From contig NZ_JANADP010000001.1 in NCBI RefSeq assembly GCF_024199945.1, forward strand, positions 3,906,001 to 3,970,000: a DNA stretch of 64,000 bases, given 5' to 3'. Source of the stretch: Bradyrhizobium sp. CCGUVB4N (GTDB lineage: Bacteria > Pseudomonadota > Alphaproteobacteria > Rhizobiales > Xanthobacteraceae). The translations under genes were made by a program, and so were the position numbers. Under the pieces are notes generated by a model. The model did no database searches. It was not told the origin of the DNA and was given only the letters and a program-made list of their open reading frames with translations. How positions within the stretch are numbered: the first letter of the stretch is position 1; each line of letters opens with the position of its first letter. Positions 44,135 through 52,719 of the stretch are shown here, piece by piece.

Positions 44135-45340
44135 TCAAGTCTTCCTCGGAACGCTTGCTGTTACGTCCTCAGGCGGAATGCCCACGATCCTCCCATAAAG
44201 GACCGGATCAGTCGCGCCCTCGGTATTAATCAGGAAGACACTCGCATCTGGGCCGAGTCCGATTTCCGCACGTAGCGCCGGATCACCCGCCACCTTTGCC
44301 AATCCAGCGAGACCGACGCCGCCGCTTTCGCCGGCGACGATCGCCGGATCGCCGTCGACGGGATGCGCGAGATACTTCATCGTCGCGATCGCCTCGTCGT
44401 CCTCAACGGTCATGAAAGCATCTGCAACGCGGGCGAGAATTCGCCAGGCAACGAGGGATGGCTCGTAGCATTCGAGCATCGCCATGACCGTCGGCTTGTC
44501 ATGCGGAATCTTCACGATGTGGCCGGCCTTGGCACTCTCAAAAAGGCAGGCGGCTCGCGCCGGGTCCACCACAGTGAGGAAGGGTCTGTCATTTCCGAAG
44601 ACGAGCGCAAAATGTGCGGCAACCGCTGCGGCAATTCCGCCGACGCCAGCCTGAATAAACACATGAGTTGGAGGTTTGGGTAGTGCGGCAAGCGCCTCGC
44701 GCAGTAGCGCTGTATAGCCCTGCATGACAAGGTGCGGGATGCGTTCGTAACCAGGCCACGATGTGTCGGAAACCACGATCCAGCCCCGCTCGTTGGCGAC
44801 ACTCGAAGCCGTCGCAACGGAATCATCGTAGTTGCCCTCAACGCGCTCGATGCGAGCACCATAGCGGGCGATCGCTCGGCATCGCTCCTCACTAACGCCC
44901 GCATGGACAAAGATGACGCAGTTTGCGCCAACCAGTTGGGCGCCTTGTGCGACCGACCGGCCGTGGTTGCCGTCCGTAGCACAGGTCACCGTTAGTCCCG
45001 CGGCGACTGCGGCCACCTCAGGTGAGCGCCACTCGGAAACGTCGACCGGACGGCCGAGTTGTTTCGACGCCAACTCGAGGACAAGTTGGATGACGGCATA
45101 AGCTCCTCCGAGCGCTTTGAAGCTGCCGAGACCAAGACGATGTCCCTCGTCCTTGAGGTATATGGACTCGACACCCAAGCGACGCGCAAGAGCCGGAAGT
45201 GAAACCAGTGGGGTCGGGGTCGCCCCCTCTCGATGTTGAAGAAAGCGCTCCACCGCTTGAGCCGCCTCAATGCCGAGAGCGTCGGCATCGGAAGGATCGA
45301 GCGCAGAACGATATTCACTGAGAGTATTGCGGAGCAACAT
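44135..45340 (-). CDS. dpaL: Diaminopropionate ammonia-lyase-like PLP enzyme
   Basis: A 401-residue fold-type II PLP enzyme. Lys75 in LGSFKALGGAYAV is the cofactor lysine, the context GSFK(A/V)LGG being diagnostic of diaminopropionate ammonia-lyase (E. coli YgeX) rather than threonine dehydratase. CATDGNHGRSVAQGA is the asparagine loop, and AGESGGVGLAGL the phosphate-binding loop. The known reaction turns 2,3-diaminopropionate into pyruvate and two ammonia. It is the last gene of the leftward operon, 171 bases after the carbamoylase-type hydrolase. D-serine or another amino acid is a possible alternative substrate. Confidence 0.85.
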   Translation of the reverse strand: MLLRNTLSEYRSALDPSDADALGIEAAQAVERFLQHREGATPTPLVSLPALARRLGVESIYLKDEGHRLGLGSFKALGGAYAVIQLVLELASKQLGRPVDVSEWRSPEVAAVAAGLTVTCATDGNHGRSVAQGAQLVGANCVIFVHAGVSEERCRAIARYGARIERVEGNYDDSVATASSVANERGWIVVSDTSWPGYERIPHLVMQGYTALLREALAALPKPPTHVFIQAGVGGIAAAVAAHFALVFGNDRPFLTVVDPARAACLFESAKAGHIVKIPHDKPTVMAMLECYEPSLVAWRILARVADAFMTVEDDEAIATMKYLAHPVDGDPAIVAGESGGVGLAGLAKVAGDPALRAEIGLGPDASVFLINTEGATDPVLYGRIVGIPPEDVTASVPRKT

Positions 45341-45511
45341 GGCGTCATCTTCCGTTGAGCGAGTTCATCTTAGATACCGTCCTCAATGCGATCACGGCGC
45401 TACAAATTCACCCGGATATCGCAGATTTCCCTCTCGCTCACCCCGTCAAATGAGCGTTTCGCGTTGGCGATGTTCGACATGTGCGTCGGGTCAAGCGTTG
45501 AGCCGTACTTC

Positions 45512-46732
45512 TCATTGGCTCAGCTTCCTCGCGACGTCGAGAAGGACGTTAGCGCCCGCGATCAGCTCATGATCGGCCGTGAACTCTGCGGGGTTATGAC
45601 TAATCCCGCCCTTTGACGGCACGAATATCATTGCCGCCGGGGCAACGCGCGCGATCATTTGCGCGTCATGACCTGCACCTGACGTCATTCGCCGGCAGAG
45701 CAGCTGCCGCTGGCCAGCGGACTCCTCAACGGCGCTCACAATTTCAGGCGCGAATATCACCGGCTTAAAGCGAGCCAAACGCTCGATCTTTACCTCATAG
45801 CCTTCGACGACAAGTCCGTCCAAGAACCTCTGAAGCGCCGCCTCCTGAGATCTCAGCCGATCCTCGTCAGGATTCCTCAAGTCGACAGTGAAGACAGCGG
45901 CTGAAGGAATCACATTGATCGCGTTCGGTTCGAACCGGATGGTGCCGACCGTCGCCACGGCGTCCTGCGTTCTTCGCGCCAGGTCATCAAGGAAGGCGAT
46001 AACTCGTCCCGCTGCAACACCTGCATCGCGACGCATCACCATGGGCGTGGTTCCTGCGTGGTTTGCCGTGCCCGCTATTGACACCCTCTGCCACGAAATG
46101 CCCTGGAGGTTTTCGACAGCACCGATAGGCAGGCCTTCGGCTTCCAAGACAGGGCCTTGTTCTATGTGAAGTTCGACGTAAGCATGGGGGCGCAGGAATC
46201 CCGGTTCTCGGGATCCGGCGTAGCCGATACGAGCAAGCTCCGCACCAAGGGTGGTTCCGTCGGTCCCGATGGCAGCAAGAGCATCGTCGGTAGCAAGTCC
46301 TCCGGCCGCGACGAGGCTGCCCATCATGTCGGGAGCGAAGCGCACGCCCTCTTCATTGGTGTAGGCGACTACGGCGAGAGGCCGGGCCGGTCGAAGGCTC
46401 GCTTGCTGCATTGCTTCGATCACTGCCAATCCCGCCAGCACGCCAAAGCAGCCATCGTAGATGCCGGCATCGATGACCGTATCGATATGGGATCCCATTA
46501 CGACCGGCTCACCTGAAGCATCTTCCGGCTCCCAGATGCCATAGATGTTACCAATGCGGTCGACTTCGATCCGCAAGCCCGCCTGCTGCAACCATTCACA
46601 AAGAAGGTCTCGCCCCTCGCGGTCGGCATCGGTGCCGGCAAGACGGCAGAGGCGACCGGCTTCGTCTCGGCCGATCCCGCCCAGTTCTTTGATACGCTCG
46701 ATCAGGCGAGCTGCGTCAATCGCGATAGTCAT
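45512..46732 (-). CDS. Zn-dependent amidohydrolase of the allantoate/N-carbamoyl amino acid group (M20)
   Basis: A 406-residue metallohydrolase of the AllC/HyuC/beta-ureidopropionase group. Metal ligands appear in VMGSHIDTVIDAG (His, Asp), YTNEEGVRF (Glu), and a C-terminal His in TSGAGHDAQMI; ELHIEQGPVLE is the signature of this subfamily. It would hydrolyse a carbamoyl, formamidine or amide group from an amino-acid nitrogen. Start at 46732 follows GGAAGGGTGGCA. The gene lies between an M20 amidohydrolase and the ammonia-lyase in the same operon. Confidence 0.87.
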   Translation of the reverse strand: MTIAIDAARLIERIKELGGIGRDEAGRLCRLAGTDADREGRDLLCEWLQQAGLRIEVDRIGNIYGIWEPEDASGEPVVMGSHIDTVIDAGIYDGCFGVLAGLAVIEAMQQASLRPARPLAVVAYTNEEGVRFAPDMMGSLVAAGGLATDDALAAIGTDGTTLGAELARIGYAGSREPGFLRPHAYVELHIEQGPVLEAEGLPIGAVENLQGISWQRVSIAGTANHAGTTPMVMRRDAGVAAGRVIAFLDDLARRTQDAVATVGTIRFEPNAINVIPSAAVFTVDLRNPDEDRLRSQEAALQRFLDGLVVEGYEVKIERLARFKPVIFAPEIVSAVEESAGQRQLLCRRMTSGAGHDAQMIARVAPAAMIFVPSKGGISHNPAEFTADHELIAGANVLLDVARKLSQ

Positions 46733-46819
46733 TGCCACCCTTCCACCTTCCATGAGGCCGCCTTCAGGCTGGTTTGTCAGCTGCTGCGACCCGTTTTGAT
46801 CGTCAGATCTGATCGTTCG

Positions 46820-47977
46820 TCATGCCTCTGGTAGTCGACGCCGCGTGATTGCGACATGGAGCTTGGTGCCGGTAACAAGCGCCTCGTCGTTGAAGTCGTA
46901 GCTTGGGTTGTGCAAGGGAGCAGAGCTCGTGCCATTGCCTATAAACAGAAAGCAGCCCGGCACGTGCGCCAGAAACCGTGCGAAGTCCTCCGATCCAGTC
47001 ATAGGTTCATGTGCGGTCGCGACATTCTCTGGCGGAGCGACGGTATGTGCAGCGGCAAACGCTTCCTCGACGAGGGCAGGGTCGTTCAGGAGCGGCACAA
47101 ACTCGCGCGTATATGTAACCTCGACGGAAAGATTGTAGGTGCGGGCGGTTCCTTCAGCAATCGCACGCATCTGGGCCTCGATCTCCGCGCTGACTTCGGG
47201 GCGGAAGCTGCGTGCATCGCCCAGGATTCGTGCTAGTCCTGGCAGCACGTTCCGGGTACCGTCGGTAATGAGCTCGGTCACCGAGACAACACCGATATCG
47301 GTCGGGCTCAGCCGCCGCGACACTATCGACTGAATATTCATGACGGTCGCGCACGCGGCCACAAGGGTCTCCTTGCCATGATGAGGACGGGCGGCGTGGC
47401 TGCCGATGCCCTTCAGTACAATTTCGAAGTTGTCCTCTGCCGACATGATGGGCCCAACACGGGTTTGCACGTGGCCGACCGCAAGACCTGGCATATTATG
47501 GAGGCCATAAATTTCCTCAAACGGAAACCGTTCCATCAAACCGTTGTCGAGCATCGCGAGTGCCCCTCGACCCCATTCCTCGGCGGGTTGGAAGACAAAA
47601 CGCACGGTGCCATCGAACCCACCTTCTTCGGACAGAAGCTTGGCGGCCCCAAGAAGCATCGCGGTATGACCATCATGACCGCACGCGTGCATAACACCGG
47701 GATTGAGTGACCGATGGCCAATCTCTCCTTGCTCAGAGATGCGTAGTGCGTCCATGTCGGCGCGCAGCGCGATGCAGCGATTGCCCGTTCCGCGCCTCAG
47801 CGTGCCAACCACTCCCGTACCGCCGACCCCCTCAGTAACGTCGTCTAAACCAAATTCGCGGAGCTTTGCTGCCACGAAAGCTGCAGTGCGGCGCTCCTCG
47901 AACCCGAATTCTGGATGCCGGTGGAGATCCCGTCTCCACTCCGTCATTTCGCGGTCCAGCGTCGCGAAGTCGGTCAT
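46820..47977 (-). CDS. M20 family amidohydrolase (hippurate hydrolase-like)
   Basis: A 385-residue N-acyl amino-acid amidohydrolase. Motifs in order: RDLHRHPEFGFEE, LRADMDALRI, HACGHDGHTAMLLG (metal-binding Cys and His), FQPAEEWGRGALAM (Glu pair) and GSEDFARFLAHVPG. It removes an acyl group (for example benzoyl, acetyl or indolyl) from an amino acid in the cytoplasm. It follows the first Aap binding-protein gene by 122 bases, with a stem-loop in between. Confidence 0.88.
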   Translation of the reverse strand: MTDFATLDREMTEWRRDLHRHPEFGFEERRTAAFVAAKLREFGLDDVTEGVGGTGVVGTLRRGTGNRCIALRADMDALRISEQGEIGHRSLNPGVMHACGHDGHTAMLLGAAKLLSEEGGFDGTVRFVFQPAEEWGRGALAMLDNGLMERFPFEEIYGLHNMPGLAVGHVQTRVGPIMSAEDNFEIVLKGIGSHAARPHHGKETLVAACATVMNIQSIVSRRLSPTDIGVVSVTELITDGTRNVLPGLARILGDARSFRPEVSAEIEAQMRAIAEGTARTYNLSVEVTYTREFVPLLNDPALVEEAFAAAHTVAPPENVATAHEPMTGSEDFARFLAHVPGCFLFIGNGTSSAPLHNPSYDFNDEALVTGTKLHVAITRRRLPEA

Positions 47978-48044
47978 TGGCTTGCCTCCTTGGAATGTGC
48001 GTGCATACGTGTTGAGACCTGCGTTGGATCACCGCCGAGAGGTA

Positions 48045-48068
48045 TTCCGGGTGGAGATCCACCCGGAA
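48045..48068 (-). promoter_or_regulatory. Stem-loop after the distal aapJ-type gene
   Basis: TTCCGGGTGG and CCACCCGGAA (with one more A-T pair possible) form a perfect ten-base stem with a four-base AGAT loop, about 32 bases after the stop of the binding-protein gene in the direction of transcription. No U-run follows on that strand, so full termination is unlikely and the downstream hydrolases can be read through. Confidence 0.65.
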
Positions 48069-48099
48069 AGTGATCATCGTGAAATGTATCTCGTTGAGA

Positions 48100-49197
48100 T
48101 CAACGCATCGGCGGGGCGTATTGCGCGCCGCCGTCTTTCACGAGGCGGTTGATGCCGCGGGGAATGCCCAGTGGTACAATATTGCGATCCCAGATCTCGG
48201 CGAAGTTGCCGACCGCCTTAACTGCGTTCACAGCCCACTGGGTGTCCAAGCCCAAAGTCGCACCGAGATCGTTCGTCTCGCCCATGAAACGCTGAATTTG
48301 GGGATTGGCGCTCTTACGGAACGTTTCTATATTTGATTGGGTAATGCCGAACTCCTCGGCGGTGAGCAGCGCGGCATGCGTCCATCGGACGATGTCGAAA
48401 AAGCGTTGGTCACCTTTGCGGACGAAGATTCCGAGAGGCTCTTTCGAGATGATTTCGGGGAGCACGACATAGTTGTCGCCCGCGGGACCCAGCGTCGCCT
48501 TGAACGAACCCAGTTGCGCACTGTCATTCGTGTAGGCGTCGCAGCGGTCGCTCATCAGCGCGTCGCGGATCTGTTCTAGCTTCTCAATGACAACAGGTTT
48601 TAGTTCAAGCTTGTTGGCTCGAAAATAGTCGACGAGGTTCACCTCGCCGGTCGAGCCAGGCTCCACACAGACGGATGCGCCGTTGAGATCCAGCGCGCTT
48701 TTTGCGCCAATGCTTTTCTTTACGAGAAAACCTTGGCCATCATAGAAGTAGACTGCAGCGACCTCCAGACCGAGACTGGCCTCACGGGTGAGAGTCCAGG
48801 TCGTATATCGCGCAATGAGGTCGACTTCGCCAGACTGCAGTGCGGGGAAGCGTGTAAGACTAGTCAAAGAAGTGAAGCGCGCCTTCGCGGGATCGCCGAA
48901 GATTGCAGCTGCGACGGAACGGCAGAGATCAACATCGAGCCCCTGCATGACGCCCTTGCTGTCGGCGAAACTAAAGCCGGGCTTGTCCCCCGAGATGCCA
49001 CAGATCAGATATCCGCGGGCCCTGATGGCACCGAGCGTGTCTACCGTACTGGCCGCTGCGGGGGCGTTCTGTGCCTGAGCTTGAGCGGCCAACGGCGCGA
49101 TCGCGAACGCTGCTGCGCAGATCGTCGTACGCAGGGCACGGCGCAACACGTCGTGGCGTTTCGCGAGCGTCGAACAGTACAAATCCGAATGTCTCAT
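48100..49197 (-). CDS. aapJ: General L-amino-acid ABC transporter binding protein (operon-distal copy)
   Basis: A 365-residue AapJ/BztA-type binding protein with a signal peptide ending APLAAQAQ. The family blocks GAIRARGYLICGISGDKPGF, GLDVDLCRSVAAAIFG and CDAYTNDSAQL are clear. AAGGAGG ten bases before ATG 49197 is strong. It is a close paralogue of the binding protein at 52720; both share FTSLTSLTRFPALQSGEVD. Having one copy before and one after the same permease set suggests two ligand specificities feeding one channel. Confidence 0.9.
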   Translation of the reverse strand: MRHSDLYCSTLAKRHDVLRRALRTTICAAAFAIAPLAAQAQAQNAPAAASTVDTLGAIRARGYLICGISGDKPGFSFADSKGVMQGLDVDLCRSVAAAIFGDPAKARFTSLTSLTRFPALQSGEVDLIARYTTWTLTREASLGLEVAAVYFYDGQGFLVKKSIGAKSALDLNGASVCVEPGSTGEVNLVDYFRANKLELKPVVIEKLEQIRDALMSDRCDAYTNDSAQLGSFKATLGPAGDNYVVLPEIISKEPLGIFVRKGDQRFFDIVRWTHAALLTAEEFGITQSNIETFRKSANPQIQRFMGETNDLGATLGLDTQWAVNAVKAVGNFAEIWDRNIVPLGIPRGINRLVKDGGAQYAPPMR

Positions 49198-49427
49198 GGG
49201 TGCAGTCCTCCTTAGAAGGCAGTGTGGTTGCTCGCGTTGATCTTTCCCGGTCTCTTCATCTTCGGACGGGATCTGTGCTGGCTGGGCGACGGGACGTCTT
49301 TCGATCGGGCGAGTTGCGTCAATCGCAGGAGTCATTGCACCGGGACCAGCCCCTCGGCGAACCGCAGCCTCCCGCTCTGTCAATCGATCCATCGGCTCGG
49401 AATTTCCCGAGTTGGCACATCGGAAGA

Positions 49428-50207
49428 TCAGTGTTGTCTAAGAACTTGACCTAAGAATAGCTTGAGCCGATCGCTCTTTGGTTGGCCAAACACCGCCTGC
49501 GGACTTCCGGATTCGACGATCTGGCCGTGGTCCATGAACACGACGCGATCGGCTACTTCGCGAGCAAATCCCATTTCATGGGTGACGCAAATCATCGTCA
49601 TGCCATCCCTGGCGAGCGAAACCATCGTATCGAGCACCTCTTTGACCATCTCCGGATCGAGAGCCGACGTTGGTTCGTCGAACAGCATGATCTTGGGCTT
49701 CATGCATAGGGCGCGGGCGATGGCGACGCGCTGTTGCTGTCCGCCCGAAAGTTGTCCCGGGAACTTATTGGCTTGATCGGGAATGCGGACGCGCTCCAGG
49801 TAGGCTCTAGCTTGCGCATCGGCGTCTGCACGAGCGACGCCGCGCACGAGCATAGGTGCGATCGTGCAGTTTTCGAGAACGGTCAGATGCGGGAATAAAT
49901 TGAAGCTTTGGAACACCATCCCGACCTCCCGGCGAACGGCATCCAGATGGGCGATGTTGTGGTCGACCTGTATGCCGTCCACGACAATCGTGCCCTGCTG
50001 ATGTTCCTCAAGATTGTTGATACAGCGGATAAGCGTGGACTTCCCCGAGCCTGAAGGCCCGCAGATCACGACTCGTTGGCCGGCCGCCACATCGAGATCG
50101 ACGTCGCGAAGTACGTGCAAGCTGCCGTACCACTTGTTGACCTTCTGTATCGAAACGGCAGTTGCCTTCGTTGTCGGGTCAGTTTCGGCGATCACTGGTT
50201 GGATCAC
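49428..50207 (-). CDS. aapP: General amino-acid ABC transporter ATPase
   Basis: A 259-residue AapP/GlnQ-type ATPase with Walker A GPSGSGKST, Q-loop VFQSFNLFPHLT, signature LSGGQQQRVAIARAL, Walker B MLFDEPTSALDPE and H-loop VTHEMGF. It follows aapM by 72 bases. The 230 bases between it and the distal binding-protein gene contain no further gene; they may hold a separate promoter for that copy. Confidence 0.93.
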   Translation of the reverse strand: MIQPVIAETDPTTKATAVSIQKVNKWYGSLHVLRDVDLDVAAGQRVVICGPSGSGKSTLIRCINNLEEHQQGTIVVDGIQVDHNIAHLDAVRREVGMVFQSFNLFPHLTVLENCTIAPMLVRGVARADADAQARAYLERVRIPDQANKFPGQLSGGQQQRVAIARALCMKPKIMLFDEPTSALDPEMVKEVLDTMVSLARDGMTMICVTHEMGFAREVADRVVFMDHGQIVESGSPQAVFGQPKSDRLKLFLGQVLRQH

Positions 50208-50279
50208 TTGAAGTCCCTTTCCTCGTATCTGGCTCTTGCGCGTGGATGACGATCAAGATGCCTTTTGGGTGATCAATGA

Positions 50280-51419
50280 TCAGCGGTGTCTTTGCATGCT
50301 GAGGCCGAATTCCAGCCATTGGCTGTATCGCGACATTGCAAAGCAGAAGACAAAGTAGATCAGGCCGGCAAAGATGTAGGTCTCCACGCCAAATCCCTGC
50401 CAGGCTGGTTCGGCAACGGCGACCTGTGCCGAGTGCAGAAGGTCGTATAGGCCGATGATCAGGACCAGAGAGGTGTCCTTGAAAAAGCCGATGAAGTTGT
50501 TGACGAGCGGCGGAATGACTGTCCGCAAGGCTTGCGGAAGCACAATCCGCCTTGAACTCTGCCAATAGGAAAGCCCCAATACATACGCGGCCTCGTACTG
50601 CCCTTTCGGAAGCGCTTGCAGGCCGCCGCGCACGACTTCCGCCAGATACGCAGCGAAGAAGAGGATGATGGCGATCTGGGCTCGCACAAGTTTGTCGAGA
50701 TTGACGCCTTCGGGCATCAACAGCGGAAACATGACACTTGCCATGAAAAGAAGGGTGATCAGAGGGACGCCGCGAATGACTTCGACGTAGGCCACGCATA
50801 GCCACTTGATGAACGGGAGATCCGAGCGTCGGCCAAGGGCTACGAAGACTGACAACGGAAACGCGATCGCGACTCCGATGGTCGCAATGATAAGCGTAAG
50901 CGCCAGGCCGCCCCAGTTCGCCTGGGAGACGAATGTGAGCCCGAATACGCCGCCCCACATGAGCAGTCCTATCAGGAGGAGGGTGAGGCCCCACAGTGCT
51001 GCGAGTTCGATGCGCCAGAATCGCTTCATCGCAGACACGACAAACAATCCAACGAAAAGGGCAATGACGATCGCCGGCCGCCAATGCTCCTCGAAGGGGT
51101 ATGTACCGAACAGGATGAAGCGGTACTTCTCCCGGATTACTGCCCAGCAAGCTCCGCTTCCCAGCGCTCTACAGCTATCGGTAATGGGGCCCTGTGGACC
51201 GGCTGGAACACTCCACACGGCGTCAAGAAAAGCCCATTGGAACAGCGAGATTCCGAACTTCGCCATGGCCACCAGCAAGACCAGTGTCGTGAGCGAGGAA
51301 AGCCACGAGTAGAAGAGGTTCTCCCGTGCCCAAGCGAAGAAGCCGCCACCGATCAATTCCGGGCGTTCGCGCGCTTCAATGAGCGTCGGATTGACGATGT
51401 GTTCAACCAAAGCAACCAT
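50280..51419 (-). CDS. aapM: General amino-acid ABC transporter permease M
   Basis: A 379-residue AapM-type permease, longer than HisM because of the extended N-terminal half with extra helices. The EAA loop is QYEAAYVLGLSYWQSSRRIVLPQA and VEVIRGVPLITLLFM the motif preceding it. A periplasmic insert has two cysteines (SCRALGSGACW). ATG 51419 lies two bases after the aapQ stop, so the permeases are coupled. Confidence 0.9.
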   Translation of the reverse strand: MVALVEHIVNPTLIEARERPELIGGGFFAWARENLFYSWLSSLTTLVLLVAMAKFGISLFQWAFLDAVWSVPAGPQGPITDSCRALGSGACWAVIREKYRFILFGTYPFEEHWRPAIVIALFVGLFVVSAMKRFWRIELAALWGLTLLLIGLLMWGGVFGLTFVSQANWGGLALTLIIATIGVAIAFPLSVFVALGRRSDLPFIKWLCVAYVEVIRGVPLITLLFMASVMFPLLMPEGVNLDKLVRAQIAIILFFAAYLAEVVRGGLQALPKGQYEAAYVLGLSYWQSSRRIVLPQALRTVIPPLVNNFIGFFKDTSLVLIIGLYDLLHSAQVAVAEPAWQGFGVETYIFAGLIYFVFCFAMSRYSQWLEFGLSMQRHR

Positions 51420-51421
51420 GG

Positions 51422-52621
51422 TCAGCGCTCCACCAACGCCACACGGGCGTTGTAGATGTTCATCAGAAGACTGATAGAAAGACTGATCGTTAAATAGACG
51501 CCCATGATGACGCCCACGAGCTCGATAGACTGGCCTGTCTGATTCATCGAGGTTGTCGCGACGGACACAATGTCCTGGTAGCCGATCGCGACGGCGAGGG
51601 AGGAGCCTTTGGTCACATTGAGATATTGGCTGGTCAACGGAGGCACAATAACGCGCAAGGCCTGCGGAAATACGATCCAAGTCAGAATGTTTTTCGGATG
51701 GAGCCCGAGGGCGCGAGCCGCTTCGTGCTGCCCGCGGCCTACCGATTCCAGTCCCGATCGGACGATTTCTGCAATGAACGCGGCGTTGTAAACGACGAGA
51801 CCGACGAGAAGCGCGAAGAATTCGGGGGAAACCGTCGCGCCGCCGCGAATATTGAAGCCTTTCGGCTGAGGCATATCGAGAGTCACAGATGCGCCGAGCG
51901 AGAATCCGACGACGAGCGGGATGGCGACCAGAAGGGTGATGGCTACCGGCCAGAACGACCTTGCGCGGCCATCATCCAGTTGCTTGCGGGACGTTCTCTT
52001 TGCGTACAGCGTCGTTGCCAGAAGGCCGAGAACAAAGGCGAACAGTGTCCAACCATGCGCGGCTTGCCAATCCACGACGGGAAAGCTTAATCCGCGATTC
52101 GACAGAAAAACGCCGGCGACGGGATTTAGAGCCTGCCGGACGGGCGGCAGCTTCTGGAGGATGGTGTACCAAAGAAAGAGCTGGAGCAGGAGCGGGACGT
52201 CCCGGAATAGATCGACGTAAATGGAAGAAAGCTTGGCGAGCAGCCAGTTCTTCGAAGTGCGTGCGACGCCGATTGCGGTGCCGAGAATGGTCGCAAGGAT
52301 GATGCTCCAGAACGCGACCGACAGCGTATTCAGGGTCCCTACGAGAAGCGCGCGGAAATAGCTGTCTGCCGGCGTGTAAGCGATCAAGTGTTCGGCAATA
52401 GGCAAACCCGCTTCGCGAGTAAGGAAGCCGAATCCTGATGAGATGTTGCGCGCTGCAAGATTGTGGTGGAGATTGCCGGCAAGCCAGAAGACAGCTCCAA
52501 ACAAGGCGAGCGCAGCGAGCGCTTGCCAAACGAATCTACGAACGGCGACGTTCGAAACAAGTGAGCCCAGCATTGTTGCTCGACGAGTGTGCGTTTGTAT
52601 GCCGTCGTTGAGTGTCGTCAT
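51422..52621 (-). CDS. aapQ: General amino-acid ABC transporter permease Q
   Basis: A 399-residue AapQ-type permease. NISSGFGFLTREAGLPIAE near the N-terminus and VDLFRDVPLLLQLFLWY are characteristic; the EAA loop is QHEAARALGLHPKNILTWIVFPQA. ATG 52621 has only a weak ribosome-binding site (GGCAGAG). It follows the proximal binding-protein gene by 98 bases, which contain a stem-loop. Confidence 0.9.
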   Translation of the reverse strand: MTTLNDGIQTHTRRATMLGSLVSNVAVRRFVWQALAALALFGAVFWLAGNLHHNLAARNISSGFGFLTREAGLPIAEHLIAYTPADSYFRALLVGTLNTLSVAFWSIILATILGTAIGVARTSKNWLLAKLSSIYVDLFRDVPLLLQLFLWYTILQKLPPVRQALNPVAGVFLSNRGLSFPVVDWQAAHGWTLFAFVLGLLATTLYAKRTSRKQLDDGRARSFWPVAITLLVAIPLVVGFSLGASVTLDMPQPKGFNIRGGATVSPEFFALLVGLVVYNAAFIAEIVRSGLESVGRGQHEAARALGLHPKNILTWIVFPQALRVIVPPLTSQYLNVTKGSSLAVAIGYQDIVSVATTSMNQTGQSIELVGVIMGVYLTISLSISLLMNIYNARVALVER

Positions 52622-52690
52622 GTCGCTCTGCCACGAACTTCCATGAGTGGGTTGGAATAGGGGTGCATTTCCGGATCGCAAGGCGAGAGG

Positions 52691-52713
52691 ACCCGGAAGA
52701 CCGTCTTCTCGGG
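52691..52713 (-). promoter_or_regulatory. Stem-loop after the proximal aapJ-type gene
   Basis: CCCGGAAGAC pairs with GTCTTC-t-CGGG, a ten-base stem with one bulged T, starting about seven bases after the binding-protein stop in the direction of transcription. It lies between the binding protein and aapQ, where a drop in expression from abundant binding protein to permease is expected. Confidence 0.5.
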
Positions 52714-52719
52714 CCTGCA

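Noticed and set aside
49198..49427. N-terminal extension of the distal binding protein from 49392
   Set aside because: A clear signal peptide and AAGGAGG site define the start at 49197; the extra residues lack sense.
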